39,000 bases of DNA from Methyloprofundus sp. (GTDB lineage Bacteria > Pseudomonadota > Gammaproteobacteria > Methylococcales > Methylomonadaceae): NCBI GenBank assembly GCA_028599115.1, contig JAQRMR010000119.1, positions 11,513 through 50,512 on the forward strand. The letters are read 5' to 3'. The notes under the pieces are model-generated. The model ran no database searches. It worked only from the letters and a program-made list of their open reading frames with translations, and was not told the origin of the DNA. Shown here piece by piece: positions 1 through 8,857 of the stretch; the stretch's first letter is position 1, and each line of letters opens with the position of its first letter. Position numbers and translations under genes: made by a program.

Positions 1-27
1 AACTATGCGTATCAAATACCAAAGTGC

Positions 28-1692
28 TCACGACACACGATTTAAACTATGCGCAGTTAAACTACCACGACCATCTTCAGTAATTTCATCATTACTCATT
101 TTGAAATTACCCACTTTCATCGTCATAAAACGGTCAAAGTATTTTTGTAAGTCTTTTTCGACTGAGTTATCCCATTCAGGCGTGACAATATGCGTTGTTC
201 CCCAAGTGGTATGTACCACTTTACCGTCTACAACGACTAATTCACCATCTTTGAAAACATAATCAGGTTTTTCAAACATTTTTTCGCGATCAGCATCTTC
301 GGTGTAAACCGTAATATCAGCCCATGCACCTTCTGCTAAGCTACCACGATCATCTAAGCCAACCAGTTTAGCTGCACCGGCACGCGTAAGAATCGCAATT
401 TCTTGTAAAGTATACTCACGATCAATTGACGCTAACGTGGTCATTTTTTGCGCTTCTGGGTGAATAGTCGCTAACATATCGTTACGGAAACTTTTATCCA
501 TTAACAAACGAATCAAATGCGGGTAGGTTGTAAATGGAGCACCATTAGGGTGATCTGTGGTTAAGAACACTCTCCAAGGATCATCAACTAATAAGAAGAT
601 TTCTAAACCAATTGCCCATTGCAAAGCATTAACAAAGTTTTGGTCGCGGTATTTAAATGGCACAACACCACAACCTGCATCACACTCAATATCCATGGTC
701 ACCCATTTATTTGGGTTAGCATAGCTATGATTCGAATGCTGCTTCATGGTGTCGCCTGATGCCGTGATGGTTTGACCAAATAAAATCTGTCCAACATCAG
801 CGGTAATATTTTTATTTTTATTAATAGATTCTGCAATCGCCGCACCACCTGAAGAAAACTTGAAGTCTCCTTCAGTACCATAACTATGGAATTGAATATG
901 CGTGAGATGCATTGGCAGTCCGCCTATGCCTTGAATAGTGTCTAAAGTGGTGCCAACATTCCCTGGTACACCTAAATTACACCCATGTACATGTAACGGA
1001 TGCTTAACACCAATTTCTTTAACGGCTGTTGCTAAAACTTGTAAAATTTCACGTGGTGTAACTTGGTAATGTGAATTTTTTTCATCTAAATCTAGCTGGC
1101 GTTGGTTAAATTTAAAGGCATTAATTCCACCTGGATTAACCACTTTTACACCGATCGCTTTGGCAGCATTCATCGTCCAAGCAACATAATCATTAATCGC
1201 TTTTTGATCTTTTTTAGCCGTTAGCATGCGTAATAAATAATCATCACTTCCCAGCATGACATAACCACCTTTATCCAAGATAGGTATATCAGCCATTTCC
1301 ATATGTGCTTGACGGGCATTAATCGGTAAAATTGCCGGTTCAAATCCAGCGGTATAGCCCATTTCAGCGTAACGATAGCCCGTAGTAAACGAACTAGGCA
1401 TAGCATGACCACAACCTGAACGAGTAATATCTGAGCGATAGACCGGATCATTACGATGATCTTCAGGAATCAACATCCGCGCAATATTACCTTTACCACC
1501 ACCAATATGCGTATGCATATCAATTGCACCCGACATGACCACTTTACCTTTTAGGTCATATTCCTTATCGACAGGCATATCAGTAGGCGGATGATTGATA
1601 AATTTACCATCTAAAACAAAAAGCGTTTTAACTTGTCCATCAATGCCGCTAGCGGGGTCATAAACCGTTCCGCCGGTTAATTTTAATAACAT
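28..1692 (-). CDS. fhcA: Formylmethanofuran dehydrogenase/hydrolase subunit A (FhcA)
   Basis: This 554-residue protein is the amidohydrolase-type subunit of the formyltransferase/hydrolase (Fhc) complex. In methylotrophs that complex releases formate from formyl-methanofuran at the end of H4MPT-linked formaldehyde oxidation in the cytoplasm. The metal-binding motif MHTHIGGG lies at residues 59-66, after an N-terminal strand region of the dihydroorotase/urease superfamily type. The His-rich stretches further on (LHVHGCN, HLTHIQFHS, TTDHPNG) are as expected for a zinc amidohydrolase. The ATG is preceded by AGGA at good spacing and follows the fhcB stop by 9 bp, so the two are co-transcribed. 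The length fits the family. The gene ends 27 bp from the window edge, so the expected next genes (fhcD/ftr, fhcC) lie outside. Recognition is firm. Confidence 0.95.
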   Translation of the reverse strand: MLLKLTGGTVYDPASGIDGQVKTLFVLDGKFINHPPTDMPVDKEYDLKGKVVMSGAIDMHTHIGGGKGNIARMLIPEDHRNDPVYRSDITRSGCGHAMPSSFTTGYRYAEMGYTAGFEPAILPINARQAHMEMADIPILDKGGYVMLGSDDYLLRMLTAKKDQKAINDYVAWTMNAAKAIGVKVVNPGGINAFKFNQRQLDLDEKNSHYQVTPREILQVLATAVKEIGVKHPLHVHGCNLGVPGNVGTTLDTIQGIGGLPMHLTHIQFHSYGTEGDFKFSSGGAAIAESINKNKNITADVGQILFGQTITASGDTMKQHSNHSYANPNKWVTMDIECDAGCGVVPFKYRDQNFVNALQWAIGLEIFLLVDDPWRVFLTTDHPNGAPFTTYPHLIRLLMDKSFRNDMLATIHPEAQKMTTLASIDREYTLQEIAILTRAGAAKLVGLDDRGSLAEGAWADITVYTEDADREKMFEKPDYVFKDGELVVVDGKVVHTTWGTTHIVTPEWDNSVEKDLQKYFDRFMTMKVGNFKMSNDEITEDGRGSLTAHSLNRVS

Positions 1693-1701
1693 GAATATTT
1701 C

Positions 1702-2961
1702 CTACAAGGCTTGTTCAATTGCATTCAGTACGTCTGCTGTACTAGGCAGCCCTGAATCACGTAATTTTTTAAGGCGTATTGCTACCACGCTGTCAAGGCG
1801 GTAAGCATGGCCGGTATGATCTATCCCAGGAGTTCCAACAGGAATAAAAACATCGGGTTCTTTCTCAAACACCATTCCAGAACGAGCGACAACAATAGTG
1901 GGTACATTCGCTTTAGGTGGCACAGAAGCTGTATTGAATGATTGCACCCAACATAAAGCATCCGCTTCACCATTATCTAGCATCGCATTGCTATCAAATA
2001 AGAAAGGGTCATATTCTGGGCAGCCTGCTGAAAATTTAGTTCTTGCAGGGTATGCTGATGTCCAACCACACACCTGATTAGCTGTTTGGTCACCTTCTTT
2101 TCCTCCTAAAGGAAAACCAGAGCTACGTGTGTCCATGGTATTTATATCTTTAACCATTTCAGAAAGCATTTGCACGGTTAATTCTGCTTGATCAAAGTTC
2201 AATGCACCAGCCGCCCATGTGACAACACTATATTTCGCCGCTTTTAATTGTTCCGCTATGGTTCTTAGCTCGCTGGTCGCAATACCACTAACAGACTCAG
2301 CAACAATTTTTTTATCTTTAACTAAAGCACGTAAAACTTCCATCACTTCAGGTAAATCAGCATCAGCACATTCTAAAACTTTTGCTTTAACACCTGCTGG
2401 AGAAGTAGAGGCATCTCCAGAGGGTGCTTTACCTAAATAAACAATCTCACGGTTGCTGGTATTTTCCAGAAACATGGATTCTTTATTCCATAAATATTGC
2501 TCAAAAAAGCGTGGAGAAAACCCTTCTAAATCAACACCAACAACTAATAAATAATCACAGCGGTTTTTAATTTCCGCCAATGTTGTGTTCATCCAGCCTG
2601 TATCTTGTAGTGCTAAGAAGTTACGACGTGCGCCAGTAAAATTCATATTATCGACAACAGCACCGGCTTTATCAGCAACAGCCATAACACTGCGCATACC
2701 ATTAACGTCGGTTGCACAACCGCCCATAATAGGTTGATTGCTTGCACGTAATAAATCAGCCGCTTTAGTCACCGCTTCTTCTAATGTCACATCCTTACCA
2801 TGCACGCGCGCGCTGGTATCTGTAATTGCTTGTTCAAATGCCGGTGAGTTTACAGTACAGCCATTTTCAGTCACTTTCACAGATAAGCCGTCAACCTGAA
2901 CGGTTAAATCATCTGTACCTACTCCACAAAATGGACTCGGAACTTCAGTTATTTCAGTCAC
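1702..2961 (-). CDS. fhcB: Formylmethanofuran dehydrogenase/hydrolase subunit B (FhcB)
   Basis: This 419-residue protein is related to the molybdopterin/tungstopterin subunit of archaeal formylmethanofuran dehydrogenase (FwdB/FmdB). In bacterial Fhc complexes this subunit is thought to have lost its redox cofactors and to serve a structural role beside FhcA; that is family knowledge, not seen here. Visible features include the oxidoreductase-like segments RNFLALQDTGWMNTTLAEI and CDYLLVVGVDLEG and a short Cys-containing N-terminus. The start is GTG. Its GTGA overlaps the stop of the upstream pterin dehydratase gene, which indicates translational coupling, and an AGGGA-type ribosome site lies just upstream. 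The order fhcB-fhcA matches the known methylotroph fhcBADC order. Confidence 0.93.
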   Translation of the reverse strand: MTEITEVPSPFCGVGTDDLTVQVDGLSVKVTENGCTVNSPAFEQAITDTSARVHGKDVTLEEAVTKAADLLRASNQPIMGGCATDVNGMRSVMAVADKAGAVVDNMNFTGARRNFLALQDTGWMNTTLAEIKNRCDYLLVVGVDLEGFSPRFFEQYLWNKESMFLENTSNREIVYLGKAPSGDASTSPAGVKAKVLECADADLPEVMEVLRALVKDKKIVAESVSGIATSELRTIAEQLKAAKYSVVTWAAGALNFDQAELTVQMLSEMVKDINTMDTRSSGFPLGGKEGDQTANQVCGWTSAYPARTKFSAGCPEYDPFLFDSNAMLDNGEADALCWVQSFNTASVPPKANVPTIVVARSGMVFEKEPDVFIPVGTPGIDHTGHAYRLDSVVAIRLKKLRDSGLPSTADVLNAIEQAL

Positions 2962-3329
2962 TTGCTTTCCCTTTTTATATATTTAAAACGTGGATCTTCG
3001 GGCGTACCTTCAAAAACACCGTTTGATGTTGCTGCTGCGTCCCACATAACCACTTCTTCTATTTTTTTTGCTAATTCAAAATCTTTATCGGTAATGCCTT
3101 TTGCTGAATGTGTTACTAATTTTATAATCACAAAAGCATAAGAAATCGTCATATCAGGATGGTGCCATGCCGTTTCTGCAAGATGTCCGACTGTATTAAC
3201 CACCATTAAAGTTGACTTCCAGCTACTGGTTTTTACTTTGCGTCGTATCCAGCCCTTTTCATAAACCCAGTGTGGTAGTTCATCAGCTAAACGTTGCTCT
3301 ACCTCTACATCTGTATAAGGAATTGTCAT
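2958..3329 (-). CDS. Pterin-4a-carbinolamine dehydratase-like protein
   Basis: This 123-residue protein belongs to the PCD/DCoH family (4a-hydroxytetrahydrobiopterin dehydratase). The family signature is visible: HHPD at residues 56-59, THS at 73-75, then GITDKDFELA, matching the HHP...TH...GLT..D pattern. In methylotrophs a PCD-like gene recurs in C1 gene clusters and has been tied to H4MPT biosynthesis or function rather than to phenylalanine hydroxylase; the exact reaction there is uncertain. Here it lies directly upstream of fhcB with a 4-base GTGA overlap, which supports a C1 role. The ATG has a strong purine-rich GGGGGG site upstream. Family assignment is sure; substrate is inferred. 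Confidence 0.88.
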   Translation of the reverse strand: MTIPYTDVEVEQRLADELPHWVYEKGWIRRKVKTSSWKSTLMVVNTVGHLAETAWHHPDMTISYAFVIIKLVTHSAKGITDKDFELAKKIEEVVMWDAAATSNGVFEGTPEDPRFKYIKRESK

Positions 3330-3344
3330 TGCTCTACCCCCCGG

Positions 3345-4085
3345 TTAATCATGTAAAAATTCTGGTAATGAAATTAATGGTATACCTTTATTTTGAGCGG
3401 TCGCTTTATCTTGCTCTGTATTGTAACCCCAGTCAGCTAATTGTAAATTAACCGCCTTTAATTGGATGTTACTCTGCACATTAATTAATGTCTCTAACCT
3501 GTCTTCTACGAAACATAGTGGTGTATCCCCATGCTTTTCTTGTAAGCGTAGTAAAACAGCTTCTTTGCTGAGTTTTGCATCTAGACCAAAAATATTTTCT
3601 GGTGCTAACTCTATTTGGTTTACCTTTAATATTTCTTCAACAAAACGCTCTTGTTTAGTGGTAATAATATACCAAGGAGAGCCATTGAGAACTTGTAGTT
3701 TATCAGTAACCCCAGCAAATAATGGGTTCATTTCCAACCATTCGGCTCTAGCTTGCTCAATCCATTGGTCACGCGTTTGACCGAATAATTTTTTTAATGC
3801 ATCGGTATCACCTTCCAGCTCCTTTAAGAAGTCGGCGATGTGCCCAGTAATCGTTTCCACCGATTCACCTTGCTGCAATAAGCGCATAAATAAAATCGAC
3901 TCATAGCCTGTTTCTAATAACGGGCGTAATTGACGAAATTGATTGATGTGCGCTTCAGTCGGTACTGTACCTGCCATATCTGACCAAAGCTGCGTTGCCA
4001 CCTTCCAGCCGGTAATCGCTGTTTCAATAGCGCTATCACAGATAACGCCATCAAAATCTAATGCATAAATAGGGGTTTGGTCCAT
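3345..4085 (-). CDS. HAD superfamily hydrolase
   Basis: This 246-residue haloacid dehalogenase-type phosphatase is probably cytoplasmic. Motif I is DFDGVICD (residues 10-17, nucleophile Asp10, acid Asp12). Motif II is the Thr in IITTKQE, motif III a Lys in the LDAKLSKEA region, and motif IV the acidic FVEDRLETL. A helical cap lies between motifs I and II, as in phosphoglycolate phosphatase-like HADs. The substrate cannot be read from sequence. The gene sits between the DegT aminotransferase (34 bp upstream) and the pterin dehydratase (15 bp downstream), all on one strand, so it could belong to either the sugar pathway or the pterin/C1 pathway. Confidence 0.85.
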   Translation of the reverse strand: MDQTPIYALDFDGVICDSAIETAITGWKVATQLWSDMAGTVPTEAHINQFRQLRPLLETGYESILFMRLLQQGESVETITGHIADFLKELEGDTDALKKLFGQTRDQWIEQARAEWLEMNPLFAGVTDKLQVLNGSPWYIITTKQERFVEEILKVNQIELAPENIFGLDAKLSKEAVLLRLQEKHGDTPLCFVEDRLETLINVQSNIQLKAVNLQLADWGYNTEQDKATAQNKGIPLISLPEFLHD

Positions 4086-4119
4086 TTAATACTTTTCCAA
4101 TCTTTATAAATTAGTGATT

Positions 4120-5217
4120 TTAATCTTCGAAAACACGACGAATAATCGCTACAATTTCTTTTACCGTTTCATCGCTTAACTCTGAACAAATCGGTAATGA
4201 AATACAACGGGCTGCAATCGCTTCCGTTTCTGGTAAAACTTGTCCGGCGCAATCTTCTTTGAAGACATTTTGTTGATGTAATGGCACTGGGTAGTAAACC
4301 GCACAACCAACACCTTTATCTTGCAATGCTTTTAAAATATCATCACGACGGTCAGATAATAAAGTGTACTGGTGGTAAACATGCACACCAACTCCATCTT
4401 CATGCGGTGTTTCTACCGGTAAATCAGCCATTAATTCTGAGTACAAATGTGCAGCATGACGGCGGCTATCATTGTAACGATCAATACGTTTCAATTTTGC
4501 ACGTAATACAACCGCCTGCATATCATCTAAACGGCTATTAAAACCAATAACATCATGATAATAACGAACATTTGAACCATGGTTACGCAACTGCTTTAAT
4601 TTATCAGCTGTTTCGTCAGAGTTAGTAACAACTAAACCACCATCACCAAAAGCACCTAAGTTTTTGCTCGGGAAAAAGCTGTATCCGCCAGCATGCCCCA
4701 TGCTACCTGTTTGTTTACCATTTACACTTGCACCAAATGATTGCGCACAATCTTCAATCACTTTTAAATCATGCTTTTCACAGACTGCTTGAATTTTTGG
4801 CATATCAACAGGTAAACCAAATAAGTGTACCGGCATAACTGCCGTTGTTTTATCGGTAATCGCCGCTTCAATCGTTTCTGCTGTAATATTGAATGTTTTA
4901 GGGTCAACATCAACAAAAACCGGTGTTGCACCTACATAACGAATGGCCTCTGCAGTAGCAATAAAAGTAAAAGCACTAGTAATTACTTCATCACCAGCAC
5001 CAATACCTTCAGCTAATAAAGCTAAATGCAAAGCATCTGTACCAGAAGCAACACCAATCGCATGTTTAACGCCCAAATAATCAGCCGCTTCTTTTTCAAA
5101 AGCTTGTACATTAGGACCAAGAATAAAAGAGCAATTTTCGATTGTTGTCGCTAAACCTGCTTCAACTTCATCTTTTATTTCTGCGTACTGTGCTTTCAGG
5201 TTGACCATTGGGATCAT
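4120..5217 (-). CDS. gnnB: DegT/DnrJ/EryC1 PLP-dependent sugar aminotransferase (GnnB-like)
   Basis: This 365-residue aminotransferase is of the sugar DegT/DnrJ/EryC1/StrS family. The PLP lysine is Lys185 in FFPSKNLGAFGDGG, and the pyridine-N aspartate is Asp156 in VIEDCAQSFG. The N-terminal VNLKAQ and the SGTDALHLAL phosphate-binding region are typical. It lies 56 bp downstream of a Gfo/Idh dehydrogenase. That pairing matches GnnA-GnnB, which convert UDP-GlcNAc to its 3-amino derivative for lipid A with 2,3-diamino-2,3-dideoxyglucose (known from Acidithiobacillus ferrooxidans). WbpE/WlbC-type uronate aminotransferases are the alternative, but no wbp genes are nearby. The ATG at 5217 is preferred over Met4 because AAGG precedes it. 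The family is certain; the symbol is inferred. Confidence 0.7.
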   Translation of the reverse strand: MIPMVNLKAQYAEIKDEVEAGLATTIENCSFILGPNVQAFEKEAADYLGVKHAIGVASGTDALHLALLAEGIGAGDEVITSAFTFIATAEAIRYVGATPVFVDVDPKTFNITAETIEAAITDKTTAVMPVHLFGLPVDMPKIQAVCEKHDLKVIEDCAQSFGASVNGKQTGSMGHAGGYSFFPSKNLGAFGDGGLVVTNSDETADKLKQLRNHGSNVRYYHDVIGFNSRLDDMQAVVLRAKLKRIDRYNDSRRHAAHLYSELMADLPVETPHEDGVGVHVYHQYTLLSDRRDDILKALQDKGVGCAVYYPVPLHQQNVFKEDCAGQVLPETEAIAARCISLPICSELSDETVKEIVAIIRRVFED

Positions 5218-5273
5218 AGTTTGATTACCTTGTATTTTAATATTTTAGGGTTAATTTGGGTGCCATTTAGTGA

Positions 5274-6206
5274 TTACTGTAATAATTCAGTAATTTCTAT
5301 TGCTGTTGCTAAGGCGCGTCGGCCTGCTTCACCAGTTACTAGTGGTGCTTTACCTGTTGCTATACAGTCAACAAATTGTTTAATTTCTTCTAATAACGCA
5401 TCACCATTTTCAAAAACAGATTTGTCTGTTTCGATAGATGGCACACCCGGGAACATTTCTTTATCGCCCGTAAAATGCTTGGTTAAAATACGCTCTTGGA
5501 AATCAACAGCAATGTAAGAGTTAGGTCGGAACATACGCATTTTACGTTCCATCTTCATGCTAATACGGCTCGCCGTTACATTAGCAACACAGCCATTTTT
5601 AAAAGTTAAGCGTGCATTCGCAATATCAGTTCCTTTAGTCAGAACTGAAGTACCACTTGCTTCCATACGCTCAACTTCTGAATCAACAATCGCTAAAATA
5701 ATATCAATATCATGAATCATTAAATCTAAGACCACACTGACATCATTTGCGCGCGGGTTAAACGGTGATAAACGGTGCGATTCGATAAACACAGGCTTGT
5801 CATCCATTTCACCTAAGCCCATAACAGCCGGGTTAAAGCGCTCTAAATGCCCGACTTGTAAAATAAGATTCTTTTCTTTGGCAATAGCAACTAATTCGTC
5901 CGCTTCTGCAACCGTCACCGTAATTGGTTTCTCAACTAATACATGCGCACCCGCATTCAAAAAGTCTTTAGAAACCTGATGATGTAAGGTTGTTGGCACA
6001 ACGATACTGACTGCATCGACATTACCCAATAAAGATTGATAGTCTGTTAGCGCTTCTGCGCCGTGCTTTTCTGCAACATCTTTTGCCGCTTGTTCATTAA
6101 TATCAACAACAGCAACTAATTCACAATTTGGAAGAGAGGCATATTTTTCAGCATGGAACTTACCTAAGTAACCTGTTCCGATTACAGCGCATTTAAGTTT
6201 AGACAT
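5274..6206 (-). CDS. gnnA: Gfo/Idh/MocA NAD(P)-dependent sugar oxidoreductase (GnnA-like)
   Basis: This 310-residue protein has a Rossmann dinucleotide-binding motif GTGYLGKFHAE at residues 10-20 and the Gfo/Idh catalytic-lysine motif EKP at 92-94, followed by the mixed alpha/beta substrate domain with HDIDIIL. The N-terminal GTGYLGKFHAEKYA looks like the GnnA-type UDP-GlcNAc 3-dehydrogenases that supply the 3-keto sugar to the partner aminotransferase. The DegT gene follows on the same strand, which supports that role. Other Gfo/Idh activities on nucleotide sugars cannot be ruled out. The gene is probably first in its transcript, with a putative promoter at 6237-6264. Confidence 0.7.
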   Translation of the reverse strand: MSKLKCAVIGTGYLGKFHAEKYASLPNCELVAVVDINEQAAKDVAEKHGAEALTDYQSLLGNVDAVSIVVPTTLHHQVSKDFLNAGAHVLVEKPITVTVAEADELVAIAKEKNLILQVGHLERFNPAVMGLGEMDDKPVFIESHRLSPFNPRANDVSVVLDLMIHDIDIILAIVDSEVERMEASGTSVLTKGTDIANARLTFKNGCVANVTASRISMKMERKMRMFRPNSYIAVDFQERILTKHFTGDKEMFPGVPSIETDKSVFENGDALLEEIKQFVDCIATGKAPLVTGEAGRRALATAIEITELLQ

Positions 6207-6236
6207 ATCGTTTCTTATAAAATTAAAAATTCCCGT

Positions 6237-6264
6237 ATTGTATCTGATTTAACGCTCACTCCAA
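6237..6264 (-). promoter_or_regulatory. Putative sigma-70 promoter for the gnnA-like gene
   Basis: Read on the minus strand, TTGGAG, a 16-bp spacer and TACAAT lie about 30 bp before the ATG at 6206. The -10 is good (5/6) and the -35 is weak. No other promoter candidate was evident between this gene and the ygjP-like gene upstream. Confidence 0.4.
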
Positions 6265-6296
6265 AATATCAAGCTTAAGCCGTGTTTAGTCAATAC

Positions 6297-7022
6297 TTAA
6301 ATACCTTGCATAAGGCTAGTACCATGCTCCTTTAACCAAGCTCGATGAATTTTATATTTTGGACAATGCAATGCAACTAACTGCCAGAAATCTTTTGAAT
6401 GATTTCTATGCTTTATATGACAAATCTCATGTATTACAACATATTCTAAAACAGCAACAGGTGCTAAAATTAATAACCAATTCATATAAATATCATCATG
6501 AATTCCACAACTCCCCCAGCGACTTTTTTGCTCCCTAACGCGAATTGACCTAGGCTTTAGTTGGTATACTTTTGCGTATGTTTCAGCCGCAAGAATCACT
6601 TGTTTTAGTGATTGCTGCCATAACCAGTCTAAATAAGTCTGGCGCACCAAATTATTTAGCGCCTGCTCACCACCTTCCTTCAAGCACAAAGGAAGGCTGA
6701 TATTGAAAGATTCATCTAAAGTTATATTTATTTGAGCGCATTTTTTAAATTGTATGGATAACGGGTATTTATCGCCTAAATATTGCAACAGACAACCTTC
6801 CTTATAACTCTCAGGTGCTATGCGCATCATATTTTTGCTTTTCTGCTGAATTTTATTTTGCGTAGCACTTATCCACTCACTATGGCTATCAGCAAATTCA
6901 CGCAATAATTTCATCGGCATTTTAGTTGGCGCAACTAACTCTACCGCCTTTTCAGTGACAATAATTCGTGCTCGCTTTGCCCGCTTACTTCGACGTATCG
7001 TGTAATTCTCTTGCTTACTCAT
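6297..7022 (-). CDS. YgjP-type M48-like metal-dependent hydrolase (DUF45)
   Basis: This 241-residue protein has the zinc motif HEICH at residues 198-202, followed by NHSKDFW, and the hallmark KSRWGSC at 166-172. Together these define the YgjP/WLM-type DUF45 metallopeptidase-like family. The basic N-terminus (residues 9-20) is also typical. No signal peptide is seen, so it is probably cytoplasmic; the physiological substrate of the family is unknown. It is divergent from lplT with only about 50 bp between the two starts. Confidence 0.85.
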   Translation of the reverse strand: MSKQENYTIRRSKRAKRARIIVTEKAVELVAPTKMPMKLLREFADSHSEWISATQNKIQQKSKNMMRIAPESYKEGCLLQYLGDKYPLSIQFKKCAQINITLDESFNISLPLCLKEGGEQALNNLVRQTYLDWLWQQSLKQVILAAETYAKVYQLKPRSIRVREQKSRWGSCGIHDDIYMNWLLILAPVAVLEYVVIHEICHIKHRNHSKDFWQLVALHCPKYKIHRAWLKEHGTSLMQGI

Positions 7023-7075
7023 TAATTCACGTTATACTTTTATATTACCTAAAGACACTAAAACAACGGCCAATT

Positions 7076-8248
7076 ATGAATAAAAAACTCTCTTTCTTAT
7101 TGCTTGCCCAGTTTCTTTCAGCTTTTGCTGATAATGCCATATTATTTACTGTGATAGCGATTGTCATGCAATCTAATGAGTTAGCGCCTTGGTACGTGCC
7201 TGCATTACAGAGTATGTTTTTAATCGCCTTTATTATTTTTGCACCTTGGGTCGGTGCTTTTGCTGATTATTATGCAAAATCTAAAATTTTACTGCTTGCT
7301 AACCTGATTAAAGCCAGCGGAGCCATTCTTTTACTATTGAACATTGAACCTCTAATTGCATACGCTTTAGTGGGTGTTGGCGCTGCTTTATATAGCCCTG
7401 CTAAATATGGAATTTTACCGGAATTGGTCAGTCATCAGCAATTAGTCAAAGCAAACAGCTTAATTGAAGGCTCTACTATTTTAGCGATACTTCTCGGTAT
7501 GGTTATTGGCGCTCAAGTTGCGGATTATTCTATCTCTATTGCTCTCAGTAGTATCGTAGGTTTATTTATTATTTCAGCGCTAATAAGCCTTTTTTTACCA
7601 GTGAACCGTTCAAGCCAAACAATACACTCAGGTACTATCAAACATTTTTATCGGCACTTATGTGATTTCTTATCTAGCCCACGCGCTCGTTTTGCCGTAT
7701 TAGGTGGTTCTTTATTCTGGCTTGCAGCAGCGACTTTACGCGTTATTTTAATTGCTTGGGCACCATTAATATTATTAAGTAAAAATGCCAGTGAAATTGC
7801 TGAATTAACGCTCTTTTTAGCGATAGGGATTATTATTGGCTCTGCCTTGGTGCCGCGTTTAATTTCCTTAGAAAATATCCGTCAAGCACGTATTCCAGCC
7901 TTAGTGATGAGCATATTTATTGTATTATTAAGTTTTACCAATACCCTTTGGGAGGCGCGTGCCGTCTTATTGGCAATTGGCTGTGCGGGTGGCATGTTTA
8001 TTGTGCCTATTAATGCTGCTTTACAAGCAATTGGCTACAAAAGTATTGGCAGTGGCTCTGCTGTAGCACTGCAAAATTTCTTGCAAAATGTTGCGATGAT
8101 GATTGGCGTTGGCTGCTATACCTACGCGAGTGCAATTGAAATCAAGCCTGAAATCACTATGCTAAGCTTAGGACTGTTTATTTTTGTTTGCACCCTTATT
8201 ATCTCTCTACTCCTGCCGCCAGCCTTGCAAAAAGCAACTGACGAGTAA
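7076..8248 (+). CDS. lplT: MFS lysophospholipid transporter LplT
   Basis: This is a 390-residue major facilitator protein with about 12 hydrophobic segments and the LplT-like N-terminus MNKKLSFLLLAQFLSAFADN. LplT moves lysophospholipids from the outer to the inner leaflet of the cytoplasmic membrane for re-acylation. In enterobacteria it is coupled with the acyltransferase Aas, which is not seen next to it here. The start was set at 7076; the frame is open upstream to 6968, but that extension runs into the divergent ygjP-like gene and does not resemble the family. The last 42 bp overlap the convergent tetR gene. Confidence 0.85.
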   Translation: MNKKLSFLLLAQFLSAFADNAILFTVIAIVMQSNELAPWYVPALQSMFLIAFIIFAPWVGAFADYYAKSKILLLANLIKASGAILLLLNIEPLIAYALVGVGAALYSPAKYGILPELVSHQQLVKANSLIEGSTILAILLGMVIGAQVADYSISIALSSIVGLFIISALISLFLPVNRSSQTIHSGTIKHFYRHLCDFLSSPRARFAVLGGSLFWLAAATLRVILIAWAPLILLSKNASEIAELTLFLAIGIIIGSALVPRLISLENIRQARIPALVMSIFIVLLSFTNTLWEARAVLLAIGCAGGMFIVPINAALQAIGYKSIGSGSAVALQNFLQNVAMMIGVGCYTYASAIEIKPEITMLSLGLFIFVCTLIISLLLPPALQKATDE

Positions 8249-8779
8249 AGTAAGGTTATTTTCAACCTCTTTTTCTGTCACTGAGTCTTGCATAAATAAG
8301 GGTAAGCAGCTACCTCTCACAGCACTCATTAATGCACTAGAGGCTCTCTGTAATTCTGCATGCGCACAACTTTGCTTAATTGATTTAAGTGAATCATAAA
8401 AGCAGTGCTGTAATTCTGTCTGCACCTCATCATAATTTTTTTCTGCCGATGATTTTTTTAAAGCTTGATGCTGCAACAGCATATGGCTTAAACCCTGCTC
8501 ATTTGAAACAAACTCTAAGTAGGCCAAAGCAATCGCTAAACACTCTTTTTTCTCAGAAAGAATACTGACTATTTTTTCCAGCGTACGTGTTTTAATTTGT
8601 GTATTTAGGTCATCCATATTATCAAACACCATATAAACACTGGCAACGGTATAGCCCATATCCGCACAAATCTGCCTAATTTTTAATGCCGTAAATCCTT
8701 GTTCACGCACAATATTTTCTGCGGCTTCCAGCACCATCAACTTTATCTCATCACGACTATGCTCACTACGTCTTGCCAT
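8207..8779 (-). CDS. TetR family transcriptional regulator
   Basis: This 190-residue protein has an N-terminal TetR helix-turn-helix at about residues 15-55 (IVREQGFTALKIRQICADMG, then VASVYMVFDN with the usual Tyr-x-x-Phe). The C-terminal half is a helical ligand-binding domain without recognisable ligand specificity. It diverges from the Nudix gene across 78 bp containing an 18-bp dyad (8827-8844), a plausible operator, so it may control itself and the nudix-nif3 pair. Its 3' end overlaps the lplT 3' end by 42 bp, tail to tail. Confidence 0.85.
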   Translation of the reverse strand: MARRSEHSRDEIKLMVLEAAENIVREQGFTALKIRQICADMGYTVASVYMVFDNMDDLNTQIKTRTLEKIVSILSEKKECLAIALAYLEFVSNEQGLSHMLLQHQALKKSSAEKNYDEVQTELQHCFYDSLKSIKQSCAHAELQRASSALMSAVRGSCLPLFMQDSVTEKEVENNLTLLVSCFLQGWRQE

Positions 8780-8826
8780 ATATCTTCCACTCTTGCTTAA
8801 GATTGATTTAAAATACTACCAAAGAC

Positions 8827-8844
8827 AAAAGGAATTATCCTTTT
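8827..8844. promoter_or_regulatory. Dyad in the tetR-nudix divergent region (candidate operator)
   Basis: AAAAGGA, a 4-base centre ATTA, and TCCTTTT form a perfect 7+7 bp dyad immediately before the Nudix gene's ribosome site (TTGGAG). Position and symmetry suit a TetR operator. Binding is inferred. Confidence 0.35.
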
Positions 8845-8857
8845 AATTTGGAGAATT

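Noticed and set aside
6968-7075. N-terminal extension of lplT by 36 codons
   Set aside because: It overlaps the divergent ygjP-like start and lacks family similarity; ATG 7076 gives the usual LplT N-terminus.
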